A DNA stretch of 64,000 bases, taken from positions 62,001 through 126,000 of the forward strand of contig NZ_CP120639.1 in assembly GCF_029537235.1 (NCBI RefSeq). The letters are read 5' to 3'. The notes below the pieces were generated by a model. It worked only from the letters and a program-made list of their open reading frames with translations. It made no database searches and was not told where the DNA came from. The translations under genes were made by a program, and so were the position numbers. This document shows, piece after piece, positions 27,330-35,719 of the stretch (positions are counted from its first letter, which is position 1; each line of letters begins with the position of its first letter). The DNA is from Rhizobium sp. 32-5/1 (GTDB taxonomy: Bacteria > Pseudomonadota > Alphaproteobacteria > Rhizobiales > Rhizobiaceae).

Positions 27330-28235
27330 CTATTTGATGGCGCCGGCGGTGAGGCCGCCCTGCCAGAACCGTTGCAAAAGCAAGAACACTATGATGACCG
27401 GGATAATGCTGACCAGCGCGCCGGTGATGATGATCGAGAACAGTACCTGTCCGCCGCCACCACCCTGCTGCGCGAGCTGATACCAGGTCGCAAGGCCCAC
27501 CGTAATCGGCTGATACTGCGGGGAGCGCAGCACGATGAGTGGCAGGAAGTAATTGTTCCAGGTCCCGACGAAGGAGAGCAGCGCCACGGTCACCATGCCC
27601 GGCGCCACCAGCGGCAGCACGATGGCGCGGAAGATCACGAACTCGCCGGCGCCTTCGATACGCGCAGCGTCGAGCAGCTCGTTGTCGAGGCCCTGCTCCA
27701 TATAGACGCGCATCAGGTAGACGCCGATAGGCGAGATCATCGAAGGCAGGATCACGCCGAGCGGATTGTCGCTCAGTCCCGAAAGCGCCAAGAGCAGGAA
27801 GGTCGGCACGACGAGGGCCGTCTGCGGGATCATCACAGCGCCCAGGACAAGCGCAAAAATCAGATTGCGACCGACGAATTTGAATTTGGCTAACGCGTAG
27901 CCTGCTGCGGTAGCCAAGATCGCGGCACCGAGCCCTGCGACGGTGGAATAGAGCAAGCTGTTGAACATCCAGCGCATGAAGACGCCGTTGTCGCGCGCCA
28001 GCAGATCGCGCAGATTCTGCCAAAGGTTGAACTCGGTGCCGAAACCGAAGCCGAACGTGGTGAACAGGTCCCCATTTGTCTTCGTTGCCGAGAGGACCAG
28101 ATAGGCCAGCGGCATGAAGCTGTAGAGGAGGAACAGTGACAGTAGCAGCGTGAGCATGATCCGTGAGCGCCGCTGCTCGCTGCGCCGGCGCTTGGCGGCG
28201 ATGAAAGTAGCGATGTCGGTGGTCGCAGTCATCAT
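27330..28235 (-). CDS. Sugar ABC transporter permease, MalG type
   Basis: A 301-residue inner-membrane protein with six predicted helices and the EAA loop (YMEQGLDNELLDAARIEGAGEF) that docks on the ATPase. The start overlaps the stop of the MalF-type gene by four bases (ATGA), indicating translational coupling. Together the two form the transmembrane channel of a CUT1 importer. Confidence 0.92.
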   Translation of the reverse strand: MMTATTDIATFIAAKRRRSEQRRSRIMLTLLLSLFLLYSFMPLAYLVLSATKTNGDLFTTFGFGFGTEFNLWQNLRDLLARDNGVFMRWMFNSLLYSTVAGLGAAILATAAGYALAKFKFVGRNLIFALVLGAVMIPQTALVVPTFLLLALSGLSDNPLGVILPSMISPIGVYLMRVYMEQGLDNELLDAARIEGAGEFVIFRAIVLPLVAPGMVTVALLSFVGTWNNYFLPLIVLRSPQYQPITVGLATWYQLAQQGGGGGQVLFSIIITGALVSIIPVIIVFLLLQRFWQGGLTAGAIK

Positions 28236-29158
28236 TGCTCCGGCCGACGGCGGTTGGTGATCAGGGTGAAGATGTAGGAGGCACTGGCGATCACGATACC
28301 AAGCACGAAGGAGACGGCGGCCGCATAGCCATACTGCTGGTTCGACGTCGCCAGTGAATAGGCATAGAGGTTTGGCGTATAGCTCGAATTGACGGTGTTT
28401 CTGGCAAGAAAGCGCATCAAATATGGCTCATTGAAGAGCTGTAGCGTGCCGTTGATCGAAAAGATGATGGTGAGCAGGATCGCCGGCCACAGCAGCGGCA
28501 GCTGGATAAGCCGCGCAAATTGCCAGGGCGAGGCGCCCTCGACCCGCGCGGCCTCGGCGAGGTCCGACGGGATCGCCTTCAGCGCGGCGTAGTAGATCAC
28601 CATATTGTAGCCGACATATTCCCAGGTCACGATATTGGCCAATGAGAAGATCATCGCGCCCGGCGACAGGAAGTCCGGCGGCGGCAGGTTGAACGCCTTG
28701 GCCATCTGCGTGAACGGGCCGAAGGTGGGGCCGTAGAGATACCCCCAGATGATTGTCGCAATCACGCTCGGCACGGCGTAGGGGAGGAAGAAGCCGAGCC
28801 GGAACAGGCCCTTGGCATAGACCTGGCCACGATCGAGCACAATGGCGAACAACAGCGCCAGGCCCAGCATGATCGGCATCTGCACGGTACCGAACAGAAC
28901 GAGGTTCCACACGCCGCCCCAGAATTTGGCGTCTCCCATGACCTTGATGTAGCTGGCTGCCCCCGCGAATTGCCGTCCGCCCACCAGCGTATCGCGGTAG
29001 AGGCTTATATAGAACGCATAAACCAGCGGCGCGATAATGAAGGCGATAAACAGCAGCAAGAAGGGCCCCAGGAATAGATATGGCGCGAGCTTTCGGAGCG
29101 TAGATCCGCCCGATCGCGCTGGGCGCGTCGCTGCGGCTGGCGAATTCGACAATACCAT
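28232..29158 (-). CDS. Sugar ABC transporter permease, MalF type
   Basis: A 308-residue membrane protein. An N-terminal cytoplasmic tail (MVLSNSPAAATRPARSGGS) precedes six helices. The EAA loop reads ALKAIPSDLAEAARVEGASP. The ATG at 29158 lies 72 bases after the binding-protein stop, with a strong hairpin between them. Confidence 0.92.
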   Translation of the reverse strand: MVLSNSPAAATRPARSGGSTLRKLAPYLFLGPFLLLFIAFIIAPLVYAFYISLYRDTLVGGRQFAGAASYIKVMGDAKFWGGVWNLVLFGTVQMPIMLGLALLFAIVLDRGQVYAKGLFRLGFFLPYAVPSVIATIIWGYLYGPTFGPFTQMAKAFNLPPPDFLSPGAMIFSLANIVTWEYVGYNMVIYYAALKAIPSDLAEAARVEGASPWQFARLIQLPLLWPAILLTIIFSINGTLQLFNEPYLMRFLARNTVNSSYTPNLYAYSLATSNQQYGYAAAVSFVLGIVIASASYIFTLITNRRRPEQ

Positions 29159-29186
29159 GGTACCCCGCCCGGGAAGATGAAGAGAT

Positions 29187-29211
29187 CGGGCGCGCCGATC
29201 AAGCGCGCCCG
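29187..29211 (-). terminator. Hairpin between binding-protein and first permease genes
   Basis: Perfect 9-bp stem CGGGCGCGC / GCGCGCCCG with a 7-base loop and no T-run. As with the hairpin at 10877-10902, it sits right after a binding-protein gene and probably sets the excess of binding protein over permease. Confidence 0.6.
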
Positions 29212-29229
29212 GCCGTTGCCCGGGAGAAA

Positions 29230-30537
29230 TCAGGCTACGGTGAAGCCTTGTTCCTTCGCGTAGGTGACCACGGCGTCCTGGATGCGGTCGAAAGCGTCCG
29301 ACAGCGTACCCTTGCCGCCGATCGAGGCGCCGAATTCATCGGACATCGACTGGTACAAGAAGCTCTGGAAGGGGCTCCACTCAAAGGGCGTCACAGCGTT
29401 CGCCGATTTGGCGAACACTTCGTTCACCGCCTGGCCGCCGTAGAAATCCATTTTGTTGCCTGCCCATTCCGGGCTCGACAGCAGCGCGGAGGTACAGGGG
29501 AAGAAGAATTGCTTGGTGGTGTAGAGCTTTGTGGCTTCGGGATCCGTGCACAGCCAGATCGCGACTTCGGCGGCCTCGGGTAGATGCTGGGTCGCTTTCA
29601 TCACGGCCAGTGATGAGCCACCCCAATTGCCGGTCGCGAACTTGCTCGTGTCCCACTGCGGCAGATCGGCGGCACGCCACTGGCCGGCGCTGGTCTTGGC
29701 GAACGAGGTCAGGAACACTGGACCCCAGCCCGCAGTGAGCCAGGTGGCATAGCGGCCCGTGTCGAGGCCGGAGTACCACTCATTGTTGAACCCCGGCTTG
29801 GTCTCGATGACACCCGCTGTAATAAGCTCCTGCCAATAGGCGGCGAAGTCCTTGGCAATCTTGTCGTTGATGTTGATCACGAGCTTGTCGCCATCGCGGC
29901 TGACGGGCTTCCAGCCCATCGGCCACAAAAGCGCAGTGACCCAGTCGCCTGAGCTGAACAGCGCGTCGGTGATGAAGACATTCGGATCGGCCGCATGGAC
30001 CTTCTTGGCAGCATCGGCAAACTCGGCCCAGGTGGTAGGCGGCGTGATGCCATGCTTGTCGAAGATGTCCTTGCGATAAAGCATCGCCATTGGACCGGTA
30101 TCCTGCGGCATGGCGTTGACCACATCGCCTTTGGCGACCTGCTTCCACGTGGCTTCGGGAAACGCAGCCTTATGGGCATTGGCGTACTGGCCCATGTCGG
30201 CGAAAGCGTCGAGCTGGCGGAAGCTCTCGAGATGCTGGTATTCGATTTGGACGACGTCGGGCAGGCCGCTGCCCGCCTGCAGGCCCGCACGGACCGCCTG
30301 ATATTCGGGGTCGCCCTGGCCGGCATTCACGAGTTCGATCTTGATGCCCGGATGCGCGGCGTTGAACATATCCACCTGAAGCTGGAGATCCGGCACCCAC
30401 GACCACAAAAGCACCTTGACGGGTTCGGCACCGCGAACTGCTGCTGGCAGGGCCGCTACCGCTGCGCTCGCACCGGCTACTTTCAAAAAGTCACGGCGTT
30501 GCATTGTCCGCCCAAGCGGACTGAAAATCTTCGTCAT
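29230..30537 (-). CDS. Sugar ABC transporter substrate-binding protein (Tat-exported)
   Basis: A 435-residue CUT1 binding protein (SBP_bac_1). The N-terminus has a twin-arginine signal (MQRRDFLKVAGASAAVAALP) ending near VRGAEPV. The body has the usual KVLLWSWVPDLQLQVDMFNA, DVVQIEYQHLESFRQLDAFA and WGGSSLAVMKATQHLPEAAE. I start at ATG 30537 (MTKIFSPLGRT) because GGGAGGACGTCA lies just before it; a start at the second Met (MQRRDF, 30504) is possible. First transporter gene after the ROK regulator, likely binding lactose or a similar galactoside (inferred from GH42). Confidence 0.9.
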   Translation of the reverse strand: MTKIFSPLGRTMQRRDFLKVAGASAAVAALPAAVRGAEPVKVLLWSWVPDLQLQVDMFNAAHPGIKIELVNAGQGDPEYQAVRAGLQAGSGLPDVVQIEYQHLESFRQLDAFADMGQYANAHKAAFPEATWKQVAKGDVVNAMPQDTGPMAMLYRKDIFDKHGITPPTTWAEFADAAKKVHAADPNVFITDALFSSGDWVTALLWPMGWKPVSRDGDKLVININDKIAKDFAAYWQELITAGVIETKPGFNNEWYSGLDTGRYATWLTAGWGPVFLTSFAKTSAGQWRAADLPQWDTSKFATGNWGGSSLAVMKATQHLPEAAEVAIWLCTDPEATKLYTTKQFFFPCTSALLSSPEWAGNKMDFYGGQAVNEVFAKSANAVTPFEWSPFQSFLYQSMSDEFGASIGGKGTLSDAFDRIQDAVVTYAKEQGFTVA

Positions 30538-30587
30538 TGACGTCCTCCCACGAAAGATACGCTCCCACTCGTATTTTCTTTCAGTTA

Positions 30588-30606
30588 GAAACTTAATGAA
30601 AGTTTC
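30588..30606. promoter_or_regulatory. Candidate ROK operator upstream of the binding-protein gene
   Basis: Inverted repeat GAAACTT-AATGA-AAGTTTC, overlapping the ROK stop codon and about 50 bases before the binding-protein start. The surrounding 67 bases are AT-rich and would hold the transporter promoter. Assignment to the ROK protein rests on position only. Confidence 0.5.
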
Positions 30607-31814
30607 AGTCGCTGTCAATCACGATCGATTGATCTTGAGTCGCCATCACCACGCTGTCGGACGGGTTGAGCGTCGTCGCATCGAGCACCAGGCGCACCGC
30701 TCCAAGCACGATGTCGCGGTGCCCCAGCGCGCCTATCACGAGGCGCGGCGGGTCGTACACATTGCCCTTGAGGCGATGCCGCAGGACATCGAGCACCAGA
30801 TCGCCGCCGCCGACGATCCGACCCGCCAGTACGATGATTTCAGGGTTCAGGAAGGCGGCAACGCTGCCCACCGCCATCGTCGCATAGTCGAGCAGTTCGG
30901 TCACGATTGGCGCAATTTTGCCTGCCTGCCGTTCGGCGACTTCAGCCAGGTTGATCTTTCCCGCCGCATACTGCGTGTTGGCCTCTTCAAGCATCTTGGT
31001 CGCCTGTTCGGGGATGCCGAAAAAGCGCAGCGATTGCTTATCGCCGAGATGTTCGAACGGCCGGCCGGTGAGGAGGGGGTCATCGAGATACCAGCCGAGC
31101 TCGCCCGCCGCATGCGAGTGCCCGCCATAGAGCTTGCCGTCGATCACGACGCCCGCGCCGGCACCGGGCCCGATCGAGAGGCTCACGACGCTGTCGGCGC
31201 CGCGCCCGGCCCCGAATCCCCATTCGCCCAAGGCGGCGAGGTTGCGCCCGTTCTCGACGACGATGGGCATCTGAAAATGTTCGCTGAGCCGCGCCCGCAA
31301 CGGCATGTCGCGCCAGCCCAGCCCGAGCGTCAGCACCACTTCGCCCTCCGGCTGCCTGACGATCGAGGGGAGGCCGACGCCGATGCCGCGAATGGACTGT
31401 CCGCGCGGGCGGGGACTGCCATCAACTCGCGGATCAGGCCGACCAGTTTATCGAAATTGCGTTCGCCATCATCGTCGGCCCTCTCATACATTTCGGTCTG
31501 CACGACGCCTTCGAGGTTGGCCACGGCGCCGTAGAACTCGCCCTTGCCGGCCTCGATACCGATGATCGCATGCGCCGCGCCGCGGAACTTTATGCGCGCT
31601 CGCGGCCGGCCCCGCGGCGTCTCGTCGAAGCCGTCATAGGCGACCAGATCCTCGGCGATCAGATCCTCGATCACGCGCATTACCGTGGGCAGGCTGATGT
31701 TGAGCCGCTCGGCGAGACTCGATGGGGAGATCACCCCTCGGTGCGAATCAAATCCACTGCTGCCGACCGGTTCAGGCGGCGCAAAAGGCTGGATGTCGTT
31801 GACTGTCGCTTCAT
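30605..31814 (-). pseudogene. ROK-family repressor of the galactoside operon, two frameshifts
   Basis: ATG 31814 opens MKRQSTTSSLLRRLNRSAAV, then DLIRTEG. One G is short at 31734-31737, after which VISPSSLAERLNISLPTVMR (the winged helix) follows. A second break at 31401-31402 (one G short) joins VPARA to GQSIRGIGVGLPSIVRQPEG. The ROK body has VVENGRNLAALGEWGFGAGR, LSIGPGAGAGVVIDGKLYGG and a variant of the cysteine zinc motif (no CXCGXXGC is seen: SHAAGELGWYLDDP). In the family, sugar binding releases DNA. Both breaks restore with one added base, so the gene is probably intact in the cell. The missing zinc cysteines are real and notable. Confidence 0.8.
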
Positions 31815-32616
31815 AGGAGAGGCCAGTGTCTGCTAGGCCGGCGCACCGGCAACCGGCGTCGGCATAGACCAAAACCGAGCGCAAGTCCGTCTTTTTTGCT
31901 GCTGGGTCGTTTGGCCTCACGCCGCGCCGGGTGGCGCGCGCGATTGCGGCTGCGATCAATGATCGTCCGCCGCTCGGGGGCAGCCTCCTCAGCATCACTT
32001 CGTTGATCTTGCACGGATAGCGGAAAGGCCGGCAGCGCGGGCGGTTACGATAGTCCGCCATGCCACGCTGGCAGCGCACAGGCCCGCTGCCAGGACCACT
32101 ACCTCAGCAACAGCTTCTCGCTTTGAAAGGATGCCGAGATTTGGCGCGTCGAATTGAGCGAGAGATCGACTTGGATCACGAGCCCGCCCCACAGCACATG
32201 GACGAGATCGAGACGGTCTCCGACCTGATCGACCTGCTTATCGCGGGATACGGTGGAAGTTGGCAAGGAAATCGGTCGTTCCAAGGGGTTCGGTCTCGAT
32301 TTGCGGCGCGCGAGGGTCGGCGAAGCTGAACAAAGGATCGTCAATCCACTCGCTACCGACACATTCGCCCAGCGCGGCCCAAATTTTCGACCTTTCGAGC
32401 CTTCTGTCTGTTCAACAGCGATCTCCTGTTTCGGCTGAACATACAAAAGGCGAGCCTTGTCAGGGCATTCATCACCGCTCGTGGATGTGCACAACACCCG
32501 CCTTGTGTCGCCCCACCCTCGGTTGGCACCTCAAGGGGGTGAAGCCAAGCCCCGATCGTCTGTAACGGGGCCCGTCCGATTGATGCGACGCGGGATCTCG
32601 AGCCTACTGCTAACGT
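31815..32616. other. Intergenic region with a possible gene fragment
   Basis: Mostly non-coding. On the minus strand, 32400-32238 encodes SKIWAALGECVGSEWIDDPL, then FSFADPRAPQIETEPL and a stop. Its pattern vaguely recalls CaiB/BaiF CoA-transferases (W-AL---G---W--DP-F), but this is weak. No complete gene was found on either strand. Confidence 0.3.
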
Positions 32617-32818
32617 TCATGTGGTCGCTATCGAGCGACAGGAGGCGACCGGTTCATGCCGCTGGCGATCCCAGCTTGCGAAGGGTTCCGGCAGGTTTCG
32701 CCAGAGATCGGGCACGAAGACCGGGCTGTGGATCAGGCAGGCGTCCAGTTCGGCGCGGATCTTGGCTTCGCTCATCGGATCGGCACCTATAACGACGATC
32801 TTCTGCTGACGGCACTAC
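32617..32818 (-). pseudogene. C-terminal fragment of a CobW-family (COG0523) GTPase
   Basis: Minus-strand reading gives RQQKIVVIGADPMSEAKIRA, then ELDACLIHSPVFVPDLWRNL and PEPFASWDRQRH to a stop at 32617. This is the CobW_C domain end (FIGADM-DEA-IRA-LDACL, W--LPDPFP-W). Sequence upstream of about 32819 is unrelated and contains the hip operator, so the rest of the gene is gone. Such GTPases are metal chaperones; this remnant has no G domain. Confidence 0.75.
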
Positions 32819-32830
32819 AACATTAATGAT

Positions 32831-32870
32831 ATATAAACGGATCAATTTGCCAATAATGATCCGTTTATAT
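32831..32870. promoter_or_regulatory. Inverted-repeat operator of hipBA
   Basis: Perfect 14-bp arms ATATAAACGGATCA (32831-32844) and TGATCCGTTTATAT (32857-32870) are separated by 12 bases, 75 bases before hipB. HipB proteins autoregulate through paired inverted sites. The GGATC/GATCC halves recall the TATCC-N8-GGATA boxes of the Escherichia coli system. Confidence 0.75.
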
Positions 32871-32944
32871 CTCTTTTACGTTGACCGATCTTTGAATCTT
32901 TGAGATAGCTTGCCCTTGTCAACGGAGACGGTTGGGTAGCTGGG

Positions 32945-33259
32945 ATGGCACGGTCTGAGTCAGAATCCTTGCTGGAAATCGGGCAGTTGCTGAAGGCTAC
33001 GCGTAAAGGCCTGCAATTGACCCAGGAGCAGGTTGCCGACATGGCGGGTATATCGCGTCCCCGCTATCGTGAGATAGAGGCCGGAAGCAGTGCTGCGCGC
33101 ACGACGACGCTGATCAATATCGCCCGCGCTCTCGGGCTTGAATTGATGCTTATACCGCAGGCGATGGTCCCGGCCGTCGATGCGCTGCTGCGTCCTCATG
33201 ACGATGTCGACGATCTCCCGGCATTCATGGCGCGTCCAGACGGGGATGAGAATGTCTGA
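32945..33259 (+). CDS. hipB: HipB-like Xre antitoxin
   Basis: A 104-residue protein with an Xre helix-turn-helix: IGQLLKATRKGLQLTQEQVA, DMAGISRPRYREIEAGSSAA. It is longer than E. coli HipB (88 residues) and has an acidic tail (DVDDLPAFMARPDGDENV). It would neutralise HipA and repress the pair through the inverted repeat upstream. Its stop overlaps the hipA start region, so the two are coupled. Confidence 0.88.
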   Translation: MARSESESLLEIGQLLKATRKGLQLTQEQVADMAGISRPRYREIEAGSSAARTTTLINIARALGLELMLIPQAMVPAVDALLRPHDDVDDLPAFMARPDGDENV

Positions 33260-34526
33260 AGTTTCATCCGATCCGAGATCCTTTTCGTCGCTCGATGTGC
33301 TGCTGAACGATGTGAAGGTGGGAACGATCGTCAGGACGCCCGGCGATTTTAACGCTTTCAGTTTCGAGGACAGTTATCGCGCAACGGGCGGCTTGCCAGT
33401 GCTCAGTCTGTCTTTTCGCGCAGCCACTGGCGGCTTGCGTAAGGACCCGAAACCCGTCGCCAGAGCGTTGCCACCGTTTTTTGCCAATCTGCTCCCCGAA
33501 GACAAGCTGCGCGAGGCGATGGAAATACACCATGCGGGGAGTGTTCGCGCGGGAAACGATTTCGACCTGCTTGTCGCTCTCGGTTCGGATCTGCCAGGTG
33601 CCGTCCGCGTCGTGCCGAGTGACAGAACGGTTGTGCGTCTCGACAACCTGCCTGCTCCCAAGCAGAAGGCTCGGTTCTCGCTTGCCGGCGTCCAGATGAA
33701 GCTTTCGGTCATCAAGAATACGGGGAAGGGCGGTGGACTGACACTGCCGCTCGGCGACGACCAGGGATCCTACATCGCCAAGTTTCCATCGACCTCGTTT
33801 CCCGAGGTGTCGGAAAACGAATATGCCAATCTCGCATTGGCTGAAGCGATCGGGATGGAGGTGCCGGAACGCGAACTTGTGGAGCAATCGGAGTTCGAGG
33901 GTATACCAAAGGAATTCGAGACGCTGTCAGATGGAAAGGTCTTGCTCGTCAGACGCTTCGATCGCCGCGCAAACGGCGAGCGCATCCATATTGAGGATTT
34001 TGCGCAGGTATTCGGCGTCTATCCTTCGCGGAAATACGAAGGTGCCGCCTATCATGATGTTGCGGGGGCTTTGAACGTCGCTGTATCGTCGGCTGCCGCG
34101 CTTGTGTTCGTCCGCCGGCTGGCTCTCGCTGCCATCACCGGCAATGGCGACATGCACTTGAAGAACTGGTCACTGATCTATCGCGAGGCAGGTGGCAAGC
34201 CGCAACTGGCGCCTGTCTATGACGTGCTCTCGACAATCCCTTACATCCCCGCGGATGCCATGGCTCTGTCGCTGGCCGGCGAGCGGTCCTTCAAGGCGCT
34301 GAACGTGCAGCGGTGGAAAGCCTTCGCCAATCGTGCACGGCTGCCGGAAGCGGCCGTGCTTAAAGCGGTGGTCGATACAGTTGGACAGGTGAACGGATTT
34401 TGGTGGTCGCTGCCGGAACGAAAAGTCGTTTCGGCGAAGGTCCTCGAGCGTATCGATACGCATGTAAGGCTGATGACGCCGATACTTGGCACGTGCGCGG
34501 AGCGAAGCCCTTCGGCCGAGCGGTAG
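33252..34526 (+). CDS. hipA: HipA-like serine/threonine kinase toxin
   Basis: A 424-residue HipA-family kinase. The N-subdomain 1 (couple_hipA) covers about residues 10-120. The kinase core shows FSLAGVQMKLSV (P-loop-like), DDQGSYIAKFPSTSFPEVSE (ATP-binding lysine), the catalytic GNGDMHLKNWSLIY and the metal-binding APVYDVLSTIPY. HipA kinases phosphorylate aminoacyl-tRNA synthetases such as GltX and cause dormancy. The ATG at 33252 (or 33246) overlaps hipB. All key residues are present, so the toxin looks active. Confidence 0.9.
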   Translation: MSEVSSDPRSFSSLDVLLNDVKVGTIVRTPGDFNAFSFEDSYRATGGLPVLSLSFRAATGGLRKDPKPVARALPPFFANLLPEDKLREAMEIHHAGSVRAGNDFDLLVALGSDLPGAVRVVPSDRTVVRLDNLPAPKQKARFSLAGVQMKLSVIKNTGKGGGLTLPLGDDQGSYIAKFPSTSFPEVSENEYANLALAEAIGMEVPERELVEQSEFEGIPKEFETLSDGKVLLVRRFDRRANGERIHIEDFAQVFGVYPSRKYEGAAYHDVAGALNVAVSSAAALVFVRRLALAAITGNGDMHLKNWSLIYREAGGKPQLAPVYDVLSTIPYIPADAMALSLAGERSFKALNVQRWKAFANRARLPEAAVLKAVVDTVGQVNGFWWSLPERKVVSAKVLERIDTHVRLMTPILGTCAERSPSAER

Positions 34527-34536
34527 CCTCGCTGTC

Positions 34537-35433
34537 CTAACTCGTTCGCCAGTCCTCCTGGCGCGTCTTCACCCGTTGCCAGAGGGCATCTTCGACAATT
34601 CTAAGCGACGGCACCTCCTGCACGACATGGTGCTCGGCAGCATTCTCCCGTGAGACCCGGCGTTCTGTTGTGGGATTTTTGCGATAGGCGAGGCGGTTAA
34701 AGACGATCCGTCCGATATAGGCCTGATTGTTCAGAATGCCGCTGCCGCGATTTCGATGCCCGCGAATTGCGGTCCCCTGCCAAAGTCGGCCGCGAGGACC
34801 GGATACACCGCGTGCATTGAGTTCCTCAGCGATCCTGACAGGGCTCATGCCGTCGGCGTACTGCTCAAAGATCCAGACGATGGTTGCCGCCTCATCTGTA
34901 TCGATCGAACGCAGGCCGCGCACCGGCTCCCCGCTATCGTCGAACTCACGTCGCACCCTGTAGCCGTAACAGATACCGCCTGGCACCCGGCCATGCTTGG
35001 CGACAGTCTTCATGCCTTCGCGCGTCCGGTAGCGAACCTGTTCGAGCACCTCCTGATTTAGAACCGCCCTTAGTCCCACTTCCATTGACGACACCGACGC
35101 GGCGCCGTGAACCGTCCACAACTCGACGTCATGAAACTGCAGTATCTTGAGAATGCGAGCGCTGTGCTCAAGGTCGCGAGAAAGGCGATCGAGGGTGAGG
35201 CAGAGAAAGACGTCATACGCGCCGATGTTTGACCTCGCCAAAGCGGCCTGGAGGCCGGGCCGCGTCTCAAATGACGAGCCGCTGACACCGGCATCGACGA
35301 AAGTGTCGGCCAAGTGCCAACCTTGTCGCAGGACGAATTCCTTTCCGAGATCGAGCTGGGTTTCGATCGAGGCGGGGTTTTGTTGATCTGTTGAATAACG
35401 CGCGTAAAGCACGACGCGCTTGGTGGCATGCAT
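34537..35433 (-). CDS. Large serine recombinase, shortened
   Basis: A 298-residue protein. The catalytic N-terminal domain has VVLYARYSTDQQNPASIETQ (nucleophile serine near residue 13), FVDAGVSGSSFETRPGLQAA and LCLTLDRLSRDLEH. The recombinase domain follows (KHGRVPGGICYGYRVRREFD, NNQAYIGRIVFNRLAYRKNP). It stops at EDWRTS. Family members usually run to 450-600 residues with a zinc ribbon and coiled coil for DNA-site synapsis, which are absent. It converges on hipA with 10 bases between them. It is probably a truncated integrase or invertase from a lost element. Confidence 0.85.
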   Translation of the reverse strand: MHATKRVVLYARYSTDQQNPASIETQLDLGKEFVLRQGWHLADTFVDAGVSGSSFETRPGLQAALARSNIGAYDVFLCLTLDRLSRDLEHSARILKILQFHDVELWTVHGAASVSSMEVGLRAVLNQEVLEQVRYRTREGMKTVAKHGRVPGGICYGYRVRREFDDSGEPVRGLRSIDTDEAATIVWIFEQYADGMSPVRIAEELNARGVSGPRGRLWQGTAIRGHRNRGSGILNNQAYIGRIVFNRLAYRKNPTTERRVSRENAAEHHVVQEVPSLRIVEDALWQRVKTRQEDWRTS

Positions 35434-35484
35434 AATGACTGATCTCCCTGGTTTGAATCGCAGTCACCATGGTAGACATCGAGT

Positions 35485-35556
35485 ATGGGATTCGGGGTTT
35501 TCATTCACCGCACAGATTCGATCTATGACGACAGCCCGGCTGAGCAGTATCAGTTT
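35485..35556 (+). pseudogene. N-terminal fragment of an HNH/restriction-endonuclease-like gene
   Basis: The frame encodes MGFGVFIHRTDSIYDDSPAE, then QYQF. I recall this as the start of a conserved rhizobial HNH endonuclease-like protein. After 24 residues the sequence becomes unrelated (PHPVGSYPFKACHSD). It lies 51 bases upstream of the divergent recombinase start. Only the start survives. Confidence 0.45.
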
Positions 35557-35719
35557 CCGCACCCCGTCGGTTCATATCCTTTCAAGGCGTGCCATTCGGA
35601 TCGACTGCTTACAGTAGATGGTTCGGACGATTGGTCGTACGATTACGCCTGCGTATCCTGCGCGTACATTGGCGCGCCCTAATCGCCAAGGCCGATGAAG
35701 CCGACATGCAGACCCGCGC

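Noticed and set aside
26333..27337. A 334-codon plus-strand frame opposite the GH42 gene
   Set aside because: Antisense of a complete, well-conserved enzyme; no protein family features.
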